Source of the DNA: Bugula neritina
Taxonomy: Eukaryota; Bryozoa; Gymnolaemata; Cheilostomatida; Bugulidae
NCBI GenBank assembly: GCA_964035545.1
Contig: OZ037770.1
Coordinates: 5,561,662-5,625,661 of the forward strand
Length of the DNA: 64,000 bases
Direction of reading: 5' to 3'
Part shown: one piece after another, positions 14,001-29,000 of the stretch
How the letters are laid out: every line of letters starts with the position of its first letter
Numbering within the stretch: the stretch's first letter is position 1
Program-made: the position numbers and the translations under genes
Notes under the pieces: model-generated
Seen by the model: only the letters and a program-made list of their open reading frames with translations
What the model was told of the DNA's origin: nothing
Database searches by the model: none

Positions 14001-17000
14001 CTTACTGCTGCCTTCTTGCGTGACGACAGCCCGGATCACTTTCATAGGCAGCACGTCACCAGCTCTCTTTATGCACTCCACGGTTTCCTCATGACTGCAC
14101 GTCGCTACGTTCTTCCCGTCAATCTAGGTTAAATATGATGTAGAGTTACTTTCAAGCCAACAAAGTGAAGAAGTTATTATATAAAATGATCTACTTTTGT
14201 GTGCTTTAAATTTCCAATAGAAGTTAATGCAAGGAACGCAGCAAACGTGTCAATGAGAATCGATGTTGTTCAGAGTGAATATTACCTCCAGCAAGAAGTC
14301 ACCAGCTCTGAGTCCGGCTTTATCAGAAACGCTGCCTTTCTCCACGCTGTCAAGGTATTGTAAGGCCGGCATCTTTTCAGACGGAATAAACTCGACGTTC
14401 AGTTTCTTCAGTTGTTCAGCTAAAAGAAGAGAGAGAATTTGGTGAGCTGATATATTGACACTAATGCCCTGAAGTTACCAGAAGGGAGAGACCTCATTAC
14501 AGGACAGAGAGTAGAACCTGGAAGGGTTGGCTAGTGGTAATGTAACTTCCTCCCAGCAGTGAAGTAATTATCATTAAAACATTTTGCATCAATTAGAAGT
14601 CCATTACCTGACTTAAAGATTCATGATATTCTGCACTACTCAACCAACACTTGAGTACTGCAGCTGGTAAATGATATCTACTAAAGCACCATGTAACCAC
14701 TTATAATTAGAATTCTTAAAAACAGGTTTTATTATAAAACTGGTCAGCCCTCTGGTAATACATAACCTTAAATTATACTTTGGAAATTAAAATAATTAGA
14801 GAGGTAATTGGTTTTGAGATTACAATAATTAATTTGATTTGCATTAATGCTAGCCCATAATGATCTTGGCCAATAGAAATTAGTCCAGGGGAAGGCCTGG
14901 GTTTCAGCAGTGTCTCTTAGACAAAGAATGACAGGTCTTGCAAGGTAGCCTTTTCCAGTGAAAGAAGAGTACTTAATGCCACCTGCCAGTTACTCTAACA
15001 GTCTCCCAACTCTTATTGTCACTTACACTGATAATGAATGGAATTTACTACTCCATGCTTATTTATGCAAAGAAATCTTACAACCCTTGTTACTTGAAAC
15101 AAAACATGACACTGTCCCTTAACACATCACATTCTATTTTTTTGCTTTGTATAGGAAATTAGCTGATTCCTATCTAAGCAACCTTAACTTAATTCTGGGT
15201 ATGTTAGCATTAATTTTCAATTATACGAGAACCCCTAATGGTAATATTAGAGAGAGCAGATGCTGCAGGTAAAATATTTGCCCCCCCCCCCCAACTAGCA
15301 AGTGAACTAACCATTACATCACAGGGGCCACTGGGTAATCCCAACATTACACTATAGTGTATACAGTATAGGGTATGGTATAGTGTATAGTGTATAGGGT
15401 ATGGTATACTGTATAGTGTATAGGATATGGTATACTGTATAGGGTATAGGGTATAGGATATGGTATACTGTATAGTGTATAGGATATGGTATAGTGTATA
15501 GTGTATAGTGCATGGTATAGTGTATTATAGGGTATGGTTTAGTGTATAGTGTATATGATAGTGTATAGTGGCTCACCCTATACACTATACAGTATAACAC
15601 ATGCTACATGGTATGCATATGTCTGGCACACAAGGTAAAGCAAACACTGCATGACCATCATTTAAGGAGCTCTGAATATAGAATGTCACTAATTAGTATA
15701 GTAGTGTAAGACAACATTACTTAAAGTAGCCTCATTAGTAATGCTATACTGCAGGGTAGTATATACCCCAGGCAGCAGTATATACCTGAGGCAGCAGTAT
15801 ATACCTCAGGCAGCAGTATATACCTGAGGCAGCATTATATACCTGAGGCAGCAGTATATACCTCAGGCAGCAGTATATACCTGAGGCAGCAGTATATACC
15901 TCAGGCAGCATTATATACCTGAGGCAGCAGTATATACCTCAGGCAGCAGTATATACCTGAGGCAGTAGTATATACCCCAGGCAGCAGTATATACCTCAGG
16001 CAGCAGTATATACCTCAGGCAGCAGTATATACCTCAGGCAGCAGTATATACCTGAGGCAGCAGTATATACCTCAGGCAGCAGTATATACCTGAGGCAGCA
16101 GTATATACCTCAGGCAGCATTATATACCTGAGGCAGCAGTATATACCTCAGGCAGCAGTATATACCTCAGCAGCATTATATACCTCAGGCAGCAGTATAT
16201 ACCTCAGGCAGCAGTATACATGTTAAATAAGCTTACAAATTATGATATTGTTGTTGCACACAATAGTCCAGAGTGGAAATATGAACTGTCGCACCAGTTG
16301 ACTATGAAAGCAGTTGTGAACAGTTTGAATACATGTGTTTATACAGAATATTACCCTACAAATGCAGCTAGTGTTTTATACTAATCACTTGCCATGAAAA
16401 CAGGGTGAGGTAATACAGCTGATATTAATTTCATTAAGGAAAGTTTTCGAAAAGAAACCCATTACAAATGTACCAGAAGGTATGCCCTTAGATTATATAA
16501 TTCCAGCTACCATTGAAAACATTTAAACTGAATTGTAACAAATTTGAAGCAAATGAAGGTGTATTTTCATGTAAAAGAGTGACTACACTATAAAGTGTAT
16601 TGCTGAAATGCTTGTGGTTCATTTTAAACTTTTAGCAAAACTTTAGCCTAAACAATCAAAGGTAAAGACTGATATAACGACCCTTCTGTGCTAGCCAAAG
16701 GAACTCAACAGAATTTCCAATACCCAATAAAACAGAGGCAAATAATATTCATAAAACAAGTACTTTTAAAAGTGAAATAATTCAACACGCAACTCACCTT
16801 TAGCACCTCTGAGAACGAATCCATACCCCTTCTTGGTTCTGGAGAGCACCACTGTCCTCACCCCCTCACCCCTGTAAGAGACACCAGACCCTATACACTT
16901 AGCATAGTTCCTAGCTTCTGTTACAGTAGTTGGTACGAAGCAGTTAGCTAACCGGCCACTAGCACTGCTATGTAGATGTATAGGTTCACACTCTATACTA

Positions 17001-20000
17001 TCAAGGCTACTATACTCCATGCTTTTACTCTGGACTACCATAGCCATAGCAGTCTGCTTTGCTTTTTGCTTTCGAAATTTTTTAAGCATAATGTTCATTG
17101 TGAACCGCTCTTAGTCACTCAGGTTGTACTTAAAAACTCTAAGTAATACATGAATTTTCTAAGTAAATCATCCAAGAAGCAGAAGTCCTGCAAAACCAAT
17201 TTTTAAATTCACAAAAGTGTTAGTAAATTATAAAGATTTGCTGCTCTACACCTCTGTACTGTCAACTACAAGTTCGGATTAATTTCAACTGCTGACTGGT
17301 ATTTTTGTTGTAGTGTAGGAAATCAATGATGGATAGTTAATCAGGGTAAGTTACCTCTATTCAAACAACCACATCAATAATTCTAATTAGAGTGAAGTTA
17401 CAGCATGTGATAAGACACCCAACTTCTTCAATTATGATATACAGGACAATGAAACAAGAGAAATAATTATATTAAGCAGGAAAAGATGGGAAACCTATAC
17501 ACCATTTACACATGACTGACACAAAAGGTCATCTGCTGAGAGTAGATGAGCAGATGACAAATCAAAATGGCTGCCATTTAGCAGACGAAGAGGTATAATA
17601 TTCATGTCATTGTGATGCTTGTAACTATGGCAACAGCATTGTATTTAAATTCGGTATGATTTGTACCAACTTTTATAAGCCCTGCAGGAAAGGGTGGGCT
17701 AATAATATTTACTATTAGTGAACTTCGTATCTTGGTCTACTTAACTGTGTACAACCTGTGACCTTGTAAACTTAAAGTGTTTCCACAGAAACTAAACAGT
17801 TGCTAAAATCAATTGGAGTCCTGTATTCCTATTTTACTGGGGCACAATTAATTATTTATATAGCAGTTTCCATTACAGCATGCCTAGCTTAAGGACATGA
17901 GATCATGGCTCAGTGAACTGCAGGTATGAAAGTACTTATATTATTGGTGGAGAGGTGACCAATCAGAATCTTACAAAAATTCTGAGCATTATAATTATAT
18001 TTTAATGTTATAATTAATTAAAAGCTGTTCCATTGAGTCTAAAAGAAACATCTATTTCAACAATACACCCTATTAATAACACTTGGTGTGAATCAATGAA
18101 CTTTGAAGGCATTATGGTGGCCGCAAATTCCACTTTAAATATAAGTAGTACTTGAATAGTTTTTTCAACTAACAACTGCTCAAATATAACTGGTTAAATA
18201 GAAAAAATTCAGTATTCAGATGCAAAGCGACATGGCAGTGCAGGTGCTAAAAGTGCTTTCTCCTGTCAACTAATTGTCAACAAATACTATTGTGTCTCAA
18301 TTACTAATCAATAGTGAAATAAAGAAAAGGTAATTTAGAAGAATTGTACAAAACCAAATAAAAAATAACACTATGGTGGCGATTTGATAGGCATATTACT
18401 GCTTGCTCATTCATTACATTCAGCATTGATATGCATAACTGCTTAATGCAATGAATACCCTCAGCTAGTGCTTGCTAGTGACAGACATGACATTGATGAA
18501 TTTGACTCATAACTCATAAATAGATTTGAAATGGAAGGCAAGGATTTAGAGTGACTGCATGGACAAGTGTTCAAGAGTTGTTTTAAACAAAGTATGAAAA
18601 TAAAAAAGCAGAAAAGACAGTGTTTGTTTAGCTAAAAAAGCTGCACAGAAGAGCATAAATAAGTGAACAAGTTGTAGTAACTAAAGAAGCTCCACCTTGT
18701 GGCAGGGGATGAGCCTGTCAGTGTGGCATTTCCTAAGATAACTAATCACTACGAGATCATAGATAACGCAACAGATTTAAACTTTTACTAAAACAAGATA
18801 CCTATCAGTAACTATTGATTATTGGTGGATAGAAGCTAGTTGAAATATAACATCTCTTGATTAAATTGCGTTGTAAGTAAGTTGCAAGGAATGTAATCTA
18901 CAGCAAAAAAGCAAAAAGTATGACTATGCAATGAGTGATGCTAAACAACTAGAGAGAATATTCATTTTGTATAAATAGTCTTCCAGTTAGCTTTATCAAT
19001 TTTAGTGATGAAAAGTAATATATCGTGATGGTCGTCAACTTCCACTAAAATTCTATTTAAATTTACTTAAGACAGCTCTAGCTGTGCTCGCTACAAATAC
19101 TAATCTAATGAATTTTATCTGATAAATATTTCATGATACAGTTATTCTTTCAACAGAAATCTCTTTGATTTCTCTAACAATGCAATCATACTCTGAAAAC
19201 TAACTGTAGTCTATTATTGCAACGATTGACCAGCTCAATGCAAACAACTGGAAACAATTGACTAATTAACATAATAAGGCTGACATTTTCAACTCCTTCA
19301 AGCATTTGGATCAGATCCAAATGTTATGCAATAGGCACATATTAAAGGCAATATTCAGGTATGCATTTCAATTACTTGAGACTACATTGTATGTTAGATA
19401 AACACGAAACAATGTAGCCAGTTATGAGCCATTAAGAAAGATCAAAGCAAGATCTGGTTTCAAAAAGGATTAGAGAGTTAATGATTAAATACAGAATAAC
19501 TCAGTTCATGTCTGTAAATATTAATTATATCAGTAAGCCCCTCAGTAGATAGCTAGGTGAATAAAGCAACTATTGAACAGGTAAATATGGCAAATCAACC
19601 AGGATGAGGTGCAGTCACAGCAGTGCTTTCACTGTAAACTCCTTTAGTTAGATGTTGGCTTATTATTTTATACAAAAGTTGGCTAAAAAAATTCCAGAAA
19701 AAACTTCTAGAAACTCAGAACTGAGAAGGCTTGAAAATCCTGCTAATGAGTAGTTGAACCAGATCGACTGGCTTTAATAAATAACTTGACAGACCTTCTC
19801 CTCTAATATATTTACAAGTTTAGTAATAAGCCTCCCTCGAAGGTAGCAACACAAAGTCTATTTTGGGTGTGCTGAACTTTCATAAACATAGAACTCAAGT
19901 CATAAATAAGAAACTTACTGCTTTTTGCCAATGGTTTGATGGTGATCTGGTTTCTCCAGCCAATCTGAGTACAGCTCACTTACAGTTACTGACTCATCTA

Positions 20001-23000
20001 TAATATTGTCTAATTGAGGAGCCATTTCTTTTGAATTTCTGTTTTTTCGAGAAAATATTTTGTTCAGGCGTTCCGTGAAGCTTCCTCTGCGTTTATACTG
20101 AAGCTTGCTGCTAGTCATAGCTCTAGATAACGATTGAGTTTTCGAAAGTTCTACTGAGTGGTCAACTTCTGAATGTTTCAGATCTTCAGTGTCACTTAGT
20201 TGATCAACCACTCCATCGGAAAGATTCAATTGAGGTTTTTGGTGTGGACGAGCAGGAAGTTGTAGTTTTGGTAAAGTCGAATAGTTAAATTTGGGTTTTT
20301 CTTTAGCTGGTGGCGGTATAAACCAAGTGGTGCTTGCTTTTACCTCTAAAGGTTCTTCATCGTCTATGAAACTGGTTGATAAAGATCGCCTCATAGAAAA
20401 ACTCCAGGCTTCGCTAGTTTCCAAGACACTAGTTTCAGTTGATTGGTTCAAAATTGGTGGATTCTCAAAGATATGTTCATCGCTTGTAAACACACTTCTT
20501 GGATTTGTTTCATCAACACATCCGTTGAATGGTAAAGATGATTGGCTGAAACTGGACACTGAGGAGAGAGACGAAGAAGCTCGGTCCGGTGTCGGGGGAT
20601 CTGAGTGACTACCCTCTAAATTTTCTAAGCATGGAAAAGAACTGTTAATGTTAGTAATAGCCTCAACATCTTGCATTACGCGAGAAAGAGCGACTTGCAG
20701 TGCGTTGTTGGCATCGTACGTTCTTTGCTTCAGCGGCAATGGATTTCTTCTCTCAGAGATATCCCTGTTACTTTCTAACGGCCTGTCCAACTGTTTACTG
20801 AATGGTGAGATTGAGGTCGCATCATTAGCAATATCTAAATCTACTATATCAGTGGTATTGTTTACCAATTGGTTAGGCGCTGCAGATAACGACTTCAAAC
20901 TCATACCAACTGTTATCCCCTCTTCAAATGTGCTAGGTGGTTGTACAACTTTTTCTTGAGAACTGAGAGGTGTAGACTTACCCATATCTTTTCTTCCATC
21001 AATTTTTGGCAGCTGAAGTGATTGTGAAACTATCAGCTGATTGTTGTCTGAGGAATGAAGTTCTAATGGCCTATCGCTCACAGAATTTTCAAAATTCAAG
21101 CCTGAATCGTCAACTGTAGCAGATAGTACAAGATTTGCATTGTTTGTATTAAATGTTGCTGAGTTTTGTTTACAGTCTTCACTATTATCATTGAGTAGCT
21201 CTGCTCTGCCATCAATCAATGAATCTTTGTTTCCATCAGATAAGACTCTGACTTCGCATTCCTTCCCAATATTATCTGATAGTTGCAGAAAGCATCCAGA
21301 CTGACGAATACCTGGACTAAACGCAAACTGGTTGTTAATATTAGCCGCTGTATTACAAGAATCATCTTTTTCAGCACAAAGCAGTTTTCTTATAAATAAA
21401 TCCTCGTCTAACTGATGCGCAAGAGTTTGATTCTTGTCATCTTGTAATGGGATCATGTTTTCGTTGGCAGATGCGAGATCGTCCAACAAACTAACGGTTT
21501 TAGAGCCTACGGCCTGAGTAGAAAGAGGTGGAGTTACTTCAGAAGACAAGTCGATCAAGTCACTGCCTGGAATTACTCCGTCAGATGTGGGAGTAGTGAT
21601 GGTAGAGCTTGTTGAATGTGCTGATAGAAGAGAGCAAGGTAATGATGTAGATGGTGTTGGCTCAGGCAATCTACCAATCCAGATCTCTCTGTAGTGCTTG
21701 GTACTTGACTTTGTTGGTTCAGCAAGTCTGCTCTCGCTGGAATGCCAACTGCCAGCTTGCTCTTCTACCTGTCCACTGCTCTCTGCATAATGAGCTTCAC
21801 AGAAATCATCAATCTCTATTTTGTATTTATTGAAATTTCCATTAGCATCTCCATGAGGCAGAGTTGATATAGTGGAAGTAGAGCTGTCATAGAGTGTATA
21901 ATTACTAGCAATAGATATGTCAACATGACTACCTGGTTTGGTAGTGCTTTCCAGCGATGTGTCAGTATCAGTCATTGCTTTAACAGCAGAGTGTTCCTTG
22001 CTAGGAAACTTACGATTTTTATTCTTACCCGAAAGTTGTCTAAATCTGTAATCTGTATCATCTTCAACATCAGATATTGATACTTTCAGTCTGTTGCCAT
22101 CTCGACCAGGCTTTGCTTGCCATCCATTGCCTTGCTTCAAAATAGGTTTCAAGGGTAGCTTTACATTTGTATCAACTGATAATACTCCTTGTAAAGAAGT
22201 TCTGGAATATCCTATTGGATGGTGTTCAATATTTTCAGTGTTAGAAAACTGTGGGATATTTTTCCTGTGTCGCTGACTCCGCATTGAAGTCAATGACTTA
22301 CTGCGCTTACACTTTCTCTCTATTTTGTCGTTAGCACTCTTCCTTGATCTCCTAACAGATGGCACTTCCTCTTGCTGATTCAAATCCTCATAACGACTTA
22401 TGATATTCTTTGCTTGACCAGTTTTGCATTCATCTAAGAATAAGGATCTATCAAAACTGCTAGCAGCTGCAGTTTGTTTGAGTTTATACTTAGCCATGCC
22501 ATTAGATTCCCATTACAAAATAATAAATAGCTCAACTAACACTAACACCTTCTTAGCACCATTGACTCACTTAATAATCTAGCTACTCCTTCACAACTAG
22601 AAAAGATTCTATTGAAAAATTAGGCAACTTATTTAAGATATTAAAAGTGTATTGCCCTACAGAGCTGGTCAGTAATTGACATGTGCTGTTAATGGTAGAA
22701 CAATGCATCTATGAAATCTCCATTTATAACTTTCATAGTATTGGTTCAACCATAATTAATAGGTTTTGATTACTTTATAATGATATTTATTCTGAAAACA
22801 AAATTTTGACTTTGGAATGTTAGTTTTTTAATTCTTTTTTTCCACTTTGTTATTGTAGCCAACACATGGCTTTTCACAAGCTTATTCACTAAAGGTCATT
22901 AACAATTTGAAATCCTTTACCCAACCTGAGTATTTTTATGTAAACCTCACACTAAATTGTATTAGAATCTTTGTGCTGTTTAGCCTGAGGAACATCTGAA

Positions 23001-26000
23001 TTACATAATCCCACAGGTATATAGTAATAATGCATGCAGGTGTCAATTGACATGTGATCCAAGTTATGTAAATAGATTTGTGTGCAAAGTTACACCCATA
23101 GACTTCACAGCAGTGTTTATATTTACTTTTAGCAAATCAACATGAGTGTCATCTTATCAATCTGAATATGACTATGTAAACAGCAGAGTATAAAAACTAG
23201 TAGATGCACACACTGAGCTATGATAGCATAATATGTCTGCAGTGCTGTTATCACAAGGTTTACCACAAAAAAGTATTAAAATAAAACCCTATAGTGTGCA
23301 GCCTTTGCTTCATATTTTCTCCAAAAAAATATTTGTTATAAAATTTTTTCTCAAAGATTGACCAACTTTAAATACAACTGTTCTTCAAAAATAAAGACTC
23401 ATGCAATTGACACAATATTTGTTATTTGCTATAATATTTGGCATTAATCTCAGCAAAGCAAATGATATTTATCATTTTAAAATGTTATTTGGAGAAATGT
23501 GAAAGCTTATATTTTTAATACTTTGTTGCTAAAGCAGTATGACTCAGCTGTAGTACTTGCTGCAAAATGTCTGAAAATCAAGGTTGGACAACTCCCTTTG
23601 TTCCATGTATGAAGGTGCATATGAGTGTAATAATACACAAACCAAAAGCTTTCAATCAAGAAAAATCTGAAGGAAGACAACTCTGGAATAGTTTTAGCTA
23701 ATGCATGCCTCAAAAAAGTTACACAACTCCATATACCAGCTTATAGTACTTTTTTAAATTAGTTGCATTATTGAAACACCTAAAGATTTCATTCTAAATA
23801 ATTATAATAAAGATGAAAATAGACTGAATGAAGCTGTGGTATGCGGTGTGTTATTTTCAAGATGGAATTCATTGTCGGAGTGGACCAATGATCCGAAAAT
23901 CAAAAGAGGGAAAAAGTACAGAGTAGAGTACTGTAGAGTGTTACAGAGTACTGTAGAGTGTTACAGAGTACTGTAGAGTGTTACAGAGTACTGTAGAGTG
24001 TTACAGAGTACTGTAGAGTGTTACGGAGTACTGTAGAGTGTTACGGAGTACTGTAGAGTGTTACGGAGTACTGTAGAGTGTTACAGAGTACTGTAGAGTG
24101 TTACGGAGTACTGTAGAGTGTTACAGAGTACTGTAGAGTGTTACAGAGTAATGTAGAGTGTTACAGAGTACTGTAGAGTGTTACAGAGTACTGTAGAGTG
24201 TTACAGAGTACTGTAGAGTGTTACAGAGTACTGTAGAGTGTTACGGAGTACTGTAGAGTGTTACAGAGTACTGTAGAGTGTTACGGAGTACTGTAGAGTG
24301 TTACGGAGTACTGTAGAGTGTTACGGAGTACTGTAGAGTGTTACAGAGTACTGTAGAGTGTTACAGAGTAATGTAGAGTGTTACAGAGTACTGTAGAGTG
24401 TTACAGAGTACTGTAGAGTGTTACAGAGTACTGTAGAGTGTTACAGAGTACTGTAGAGTGTTACAGAGTACTGTAGGGTGTTACAGAGTACTGCAGGGTG
24501 TTACAGAGTACTGTAGGGTGTTACAGAGTACTGTAGAGTGTTACAGAGTACTGTAGGGTGTTACAGAGTACTGTAGAGTGTTACAGAGTACTGTAGAGTG
24601 TTACAGAGTACTGTAGAGTGTTACAGAGTACTGTAGAGTGTTACAGAGTACTGTAGAATGTTACAGAGTACTGTAGAGTGTTACAGAGTACTGTAGAGTG
24701 TTACAGAGTACTGTAGAGTGTTACAGGGTACTATAGAGTGTTACAGAGTACTGTAGAGTGTTACAGAGTACTGTAGAGTGTTACGGAGTACTGTAGAATG
24801 TTACAGAGTACTGTAGAGTGTTACAGAGTACTGTAGAGTGTTACAGAGTACTGTAGAGTGTTACAGAGTACTGTAGAATAGTGCAGGGTAGTGCAAGAAA
24901 GAATGCTGTAGAAGTAGGAGATATAAAGTGAAAACTTTATTCCAAAAAACGGGAGGGAGACAGAGTATGAACAGCAGAGTGGAGGCCGATCTACCATGAC
25001 CTACCTACAAGACTTTCCTACATGACTTACCATGATTCACCTACCATGACTTACACGTGTATAAACTTAACTCACCTGACAGCTGGCTGAGTGAATGTGG
25101 AGTTGAAGCTTTGCTGTCTCATCAGTGCCGGGTCTTCTCTGAAACTTTGACTCCTGGAACCTGAAACACATAGTATGCATTGTAGTGTACTATTTATGCA
25201 CTGTAGTGTACTATGTATATACTGTAGTGTACTATGTATATACTGTAGTGTACTATGTATACACTGTAGTGTACTATGTATGCACTGTAGTGTACTATGT
25301 ATGCACTGTAGTGTACTATGTATACACTGTAGTGTACTATGTATATACTGTAGTGTACTATGTATGCACTGTAGTGTACTATGTATACACTGTAGTGTTC
25401 CATGTATACACCGTAGTGTATTACATATACACTGTAGTGTACTATTTATATACTGGAGTGTACTATTTATGCACTGTAGTATACAATGTGTAGTATAAAC
25501 TGTACTGCATCACATAAACAGTTGATGAAGTGAAATAGAAAACGGTTTGCACCAACAGTATGGATAAAATCAAGTATACAAAATGAAACTTGTGTTTAAG
25601 TTGTTTTCAGGACAGATGGCCTGATTTGATCAAGATGAGATTATTAGGTAACATAAAGCAGTCTGCTTGAAGAACAGTATACTACAACATTACAAACCAT
25701 TCCACTAGCAGGTTTAGTGGTTGCAGTCTGCAAGGTTTAGCAATACTGAATACCCAAGATTGCAGAAGATTAAAGAGAGAGAGGTTACGCCACCCTCCAG
25801 TTCAACAGGTTAATGGCCAGATCTCAGACCAATAAATTTATCCCAGACAGCATCTAGGCAAGGCTTACTGTCAATATTCTACTTTTTTGTGTAATTTCAG
25901 AAAGTCAAAGTCAAATTGTTTGGCAACTCGACTCAAAAACACCTGACAGTCAAAAGTTTAACTTCTGTTTGAAGTAGATGTTACACTCTTCTTAAACCAG

Positions 26001-29000
26001 CATTTTACACATTATATTACAAACTATATATGTATGTTATATTATACTCTATAGTCTATAATATTATGTTATATTAGAAAACATGATTTTTATGCTTTAT
26101 TAATAATGTTGTACAATAATTTATGGTAATATATAATTATATTTGTATATAATATTCTATTGTATTATAGATGCTATACTCTAACATAGCTTAGTTTACT
26201 GGATAATATTATCTTACACATATGATATTACATTAAGCTATAATTGTAATAAAATATTATGTAATGAATTAAGCGGTACAGTTAGGCTGATACTACATAC
26301 ACATGTATGCAATGTGCAGTTCAACAATGTAGTGTTACATAAGAAAATCTAGAAACTAATATTATACAGTGCATGCCAGTTCGTTCATTTGAAAATTGTG
26401 CAAATTTCAGAGGTTTGAAACCTGATTGATTCTTAGGGTTCTTGTAAAATATTTGTCTCCACTGGGATTCAAACCCGAAACCTCCAACTTGCAGGTTAAC
26501 GTGGTAACCGTTATACCACAAGGGCTGCTGGGTTATCGCAACACTACAGTTATAGACTACACATACCTTCCTACATTATATTCCAAGTCTAATCCTCCTG
26601 AACACACTTTGCCCCAATGTAGGCCATAACGTAAAACATCAGCCACTTTTAATGTGTCCAAGTCTGCTATTAGGTACAATCTATGACACCTCATTGGACA
26701 TTTGTATCTAATAAATTGACTCAAACATCTTCTGCTTGATCCTGCATACTGCACCGCCGTACAGGAAGCTCAGACGTTTGTAAAATTGACTACATTGTGA
26801 CAAAGTGTGTCGGGGGGGGGGGGGGGGGGGGGTGAATCCCCATTAAACCATAATTCTCAGAATTGTTTTAGTTCATTCTTTGCCCATTCTCTGCAATTGG
26901 AAATGCTGTTTAGTGCAAAACCAGTACATCCCAAGATATTTAGTAAAACAGAACCTACAGTGAATTTATGCTGAAGGACTTTTATCTACACCATAAGACT
27001 GATTTATTGTGTAACTTAAAAATAACTTAATATTGATTTGAAAATTAAAATATAATTTATAGGCAATAAGCAATTGGCTCCTGACAAAGCAAAGCTTGTA
27101 TTCACATCGCATTGATTAATTGATTTGATTGTGATAGCTGGGATCTGAAGAAGTCAGGTCATGCAAGACTGTGGCCTTGACCTTTGGGTAAATCTGTGGA
27201 GCTCTTTCTTAATACAGCTTTCAATAAATAAATCATATCGCAACTATAAGCTATTTTCTAATATAACTGAGGTAATGTTTAGTATGAAATGCATACTCTT
27301 TGCTGCATTATATTTGTACATGGTACTCAACCTTTTATAATTATTGCTCTAAATAAAACATGGCAAGGGCAGATAATTCTCAGCCTGACTAGCTATCTGT
27401 GTCAAGAGAAGACAACTCTTACAGAGCTTTCAGTAAGAAGTTCACTTCATTTGACCCAACAAATTATACTGCATTAATAAACTCTGCCCACAGCTGCACT
27501 GACTGAGCAGGTGGTAGAGCAGGTAGTAGAGCAGGTGGTAGAGCAGGTAGTAGAGTAGGTGGTAGAGCAGGTAGTAGAGTAGGTGGTAGAGCAGGTAGTA
27601 GAGCAGGTAGTAGAGCAGAGTAGAGCAGGTGATAGAGTAGAGTAGAGCAGGTAGTAGAGCAGGTGGTAGAGCAGGTAGTAGAGCAGGTAGTAGAGCAGGT
27701 AGTAGAGCAGGTGGTAGAGCAGGTAGTAGAGCAGGTAGTAGAGCAGGTAGTAAGCTACTAGCAGCAACTCTTTGTTAAATACACCAGCCACACCTCTACA
27801 TGCCAATAAAATTAATATTATTATAAAAAGATAAATTGGAGACACACTTGGTGGTTACTACACATACCAATACTGGGTGTATATAATTTCTACTTATCTG
27901 CAACATCTATTTCATCTATTGTCTTGACAATTCATTCATTAGAATCTGTCTAGACAATTTCCTTAAATCTCTTGATAATCAGATTGTATTTTAAAGCGAC
28001 TATATAGTTAAGTATTGGAAAATTACGAACAACTATGCCCTTCGTTTTTCTTTTGATTTACTTTTGTTTACCAAATAAGTATACTCCCATAGACTATATT
28101 TGCTCAAATCTATTTTAAAATATTTTCAAAACACAAAAACCGGACAATTGTGAAACTTATGTGTCAAAAAATAAAGAATAGTTTTAAAGAATGCAAACAA
28201 ATGACATTGTAACTGATATATTTATAGAAAATGCTTATGGTTTTACATCTAATGGACACGACAATACAGTCTACGTAGCCAGACTATGGCTGGTTTGGTT
28301 AAATTAGAAATTACGAAATCTCTACACCTTAGGAAGGAAACCAAGAAGCATAAATCCAAGATATAAAGCCAAGGTAACGTCTATGCACTAACTTATGAAG
28401 TATGACTTCAAATAAATAATCTAAGCATTACACCTAAGTAAGACAAAACTAACAATGCATGTCTTCAATAAGCCTATTATACTAACTACATTAAGCTCCG
28501 CTGTGATGGAATATTATAGATTCTTCCAAGTTTAGAGAGGAGAGATAATATAATTAATGCACCTTTCATATAGGTATGTGTTTTCTAACCATCTGCTTTG
28601 GCAGAGGCATGAATTCATTAAACACATTCAGAGTGTTTTTCTTAAACTCATTACAACAGTCTACAATTTACTACCACTACTGCAGTTTATTCACCTCTTC
28701 AATTGAACATATTTATCTATATGGGACTTTAAAAATAAACACAGAATCTAAATAATCCCATACTGTGAGCTGGCATCCACTTTCGTATCTGGAAATATAT
28801 GCTAAATGTTTTGTGGAAAACAGGAAAAATATTGATAGAATGTGAAGGACATGCATATCATTATAAACATCTACTCTACTGTACAACCTTTCAGCACATA
28901 ATAATCCTATCCCGTAAATTAATAGAAAGTGATAGTCACTTGAGGCTGCTTTCATTTAGAATGTCCATTAAGTGATGATAAGAATGTAAAAGTAGTTAAA

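Noticed and set aside
19915..22497. The 860-codon frame as a separate intronless gene
   Set aside because: Its stop overlaps a perfect donor (CA|GTAAGT) and the phase fits the SHANK PDZ acceptor exactly; kept as an alternative exon, with the separate-gene option noted.
23922..24878. CRISPR-like regular array
   Set aside because: The units are directly tandem with no unique spacers, in an intron of an animal gene: a minisatellite.
25175..25498. Cys/His- and Val/Tyr-rich open frames on both strands
   Set aside because: A 21-bp tandem repeat leaves several frames open; no independent coding signal.
26430..26550. A true tRNA gene
   Set aside because: A- and B-box-like motifs are present but no closed acceptor stem or anticodon arm could be paired, and the head and tail recur at 15.3 kb. 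SINE is the better reading.
27474..27845. Leu/Tyr-rich membrane-like open frame
   Set aside because: It translates the 12-bp GAGCAGGTAGTA array; hydrophobic only because of the repeat.
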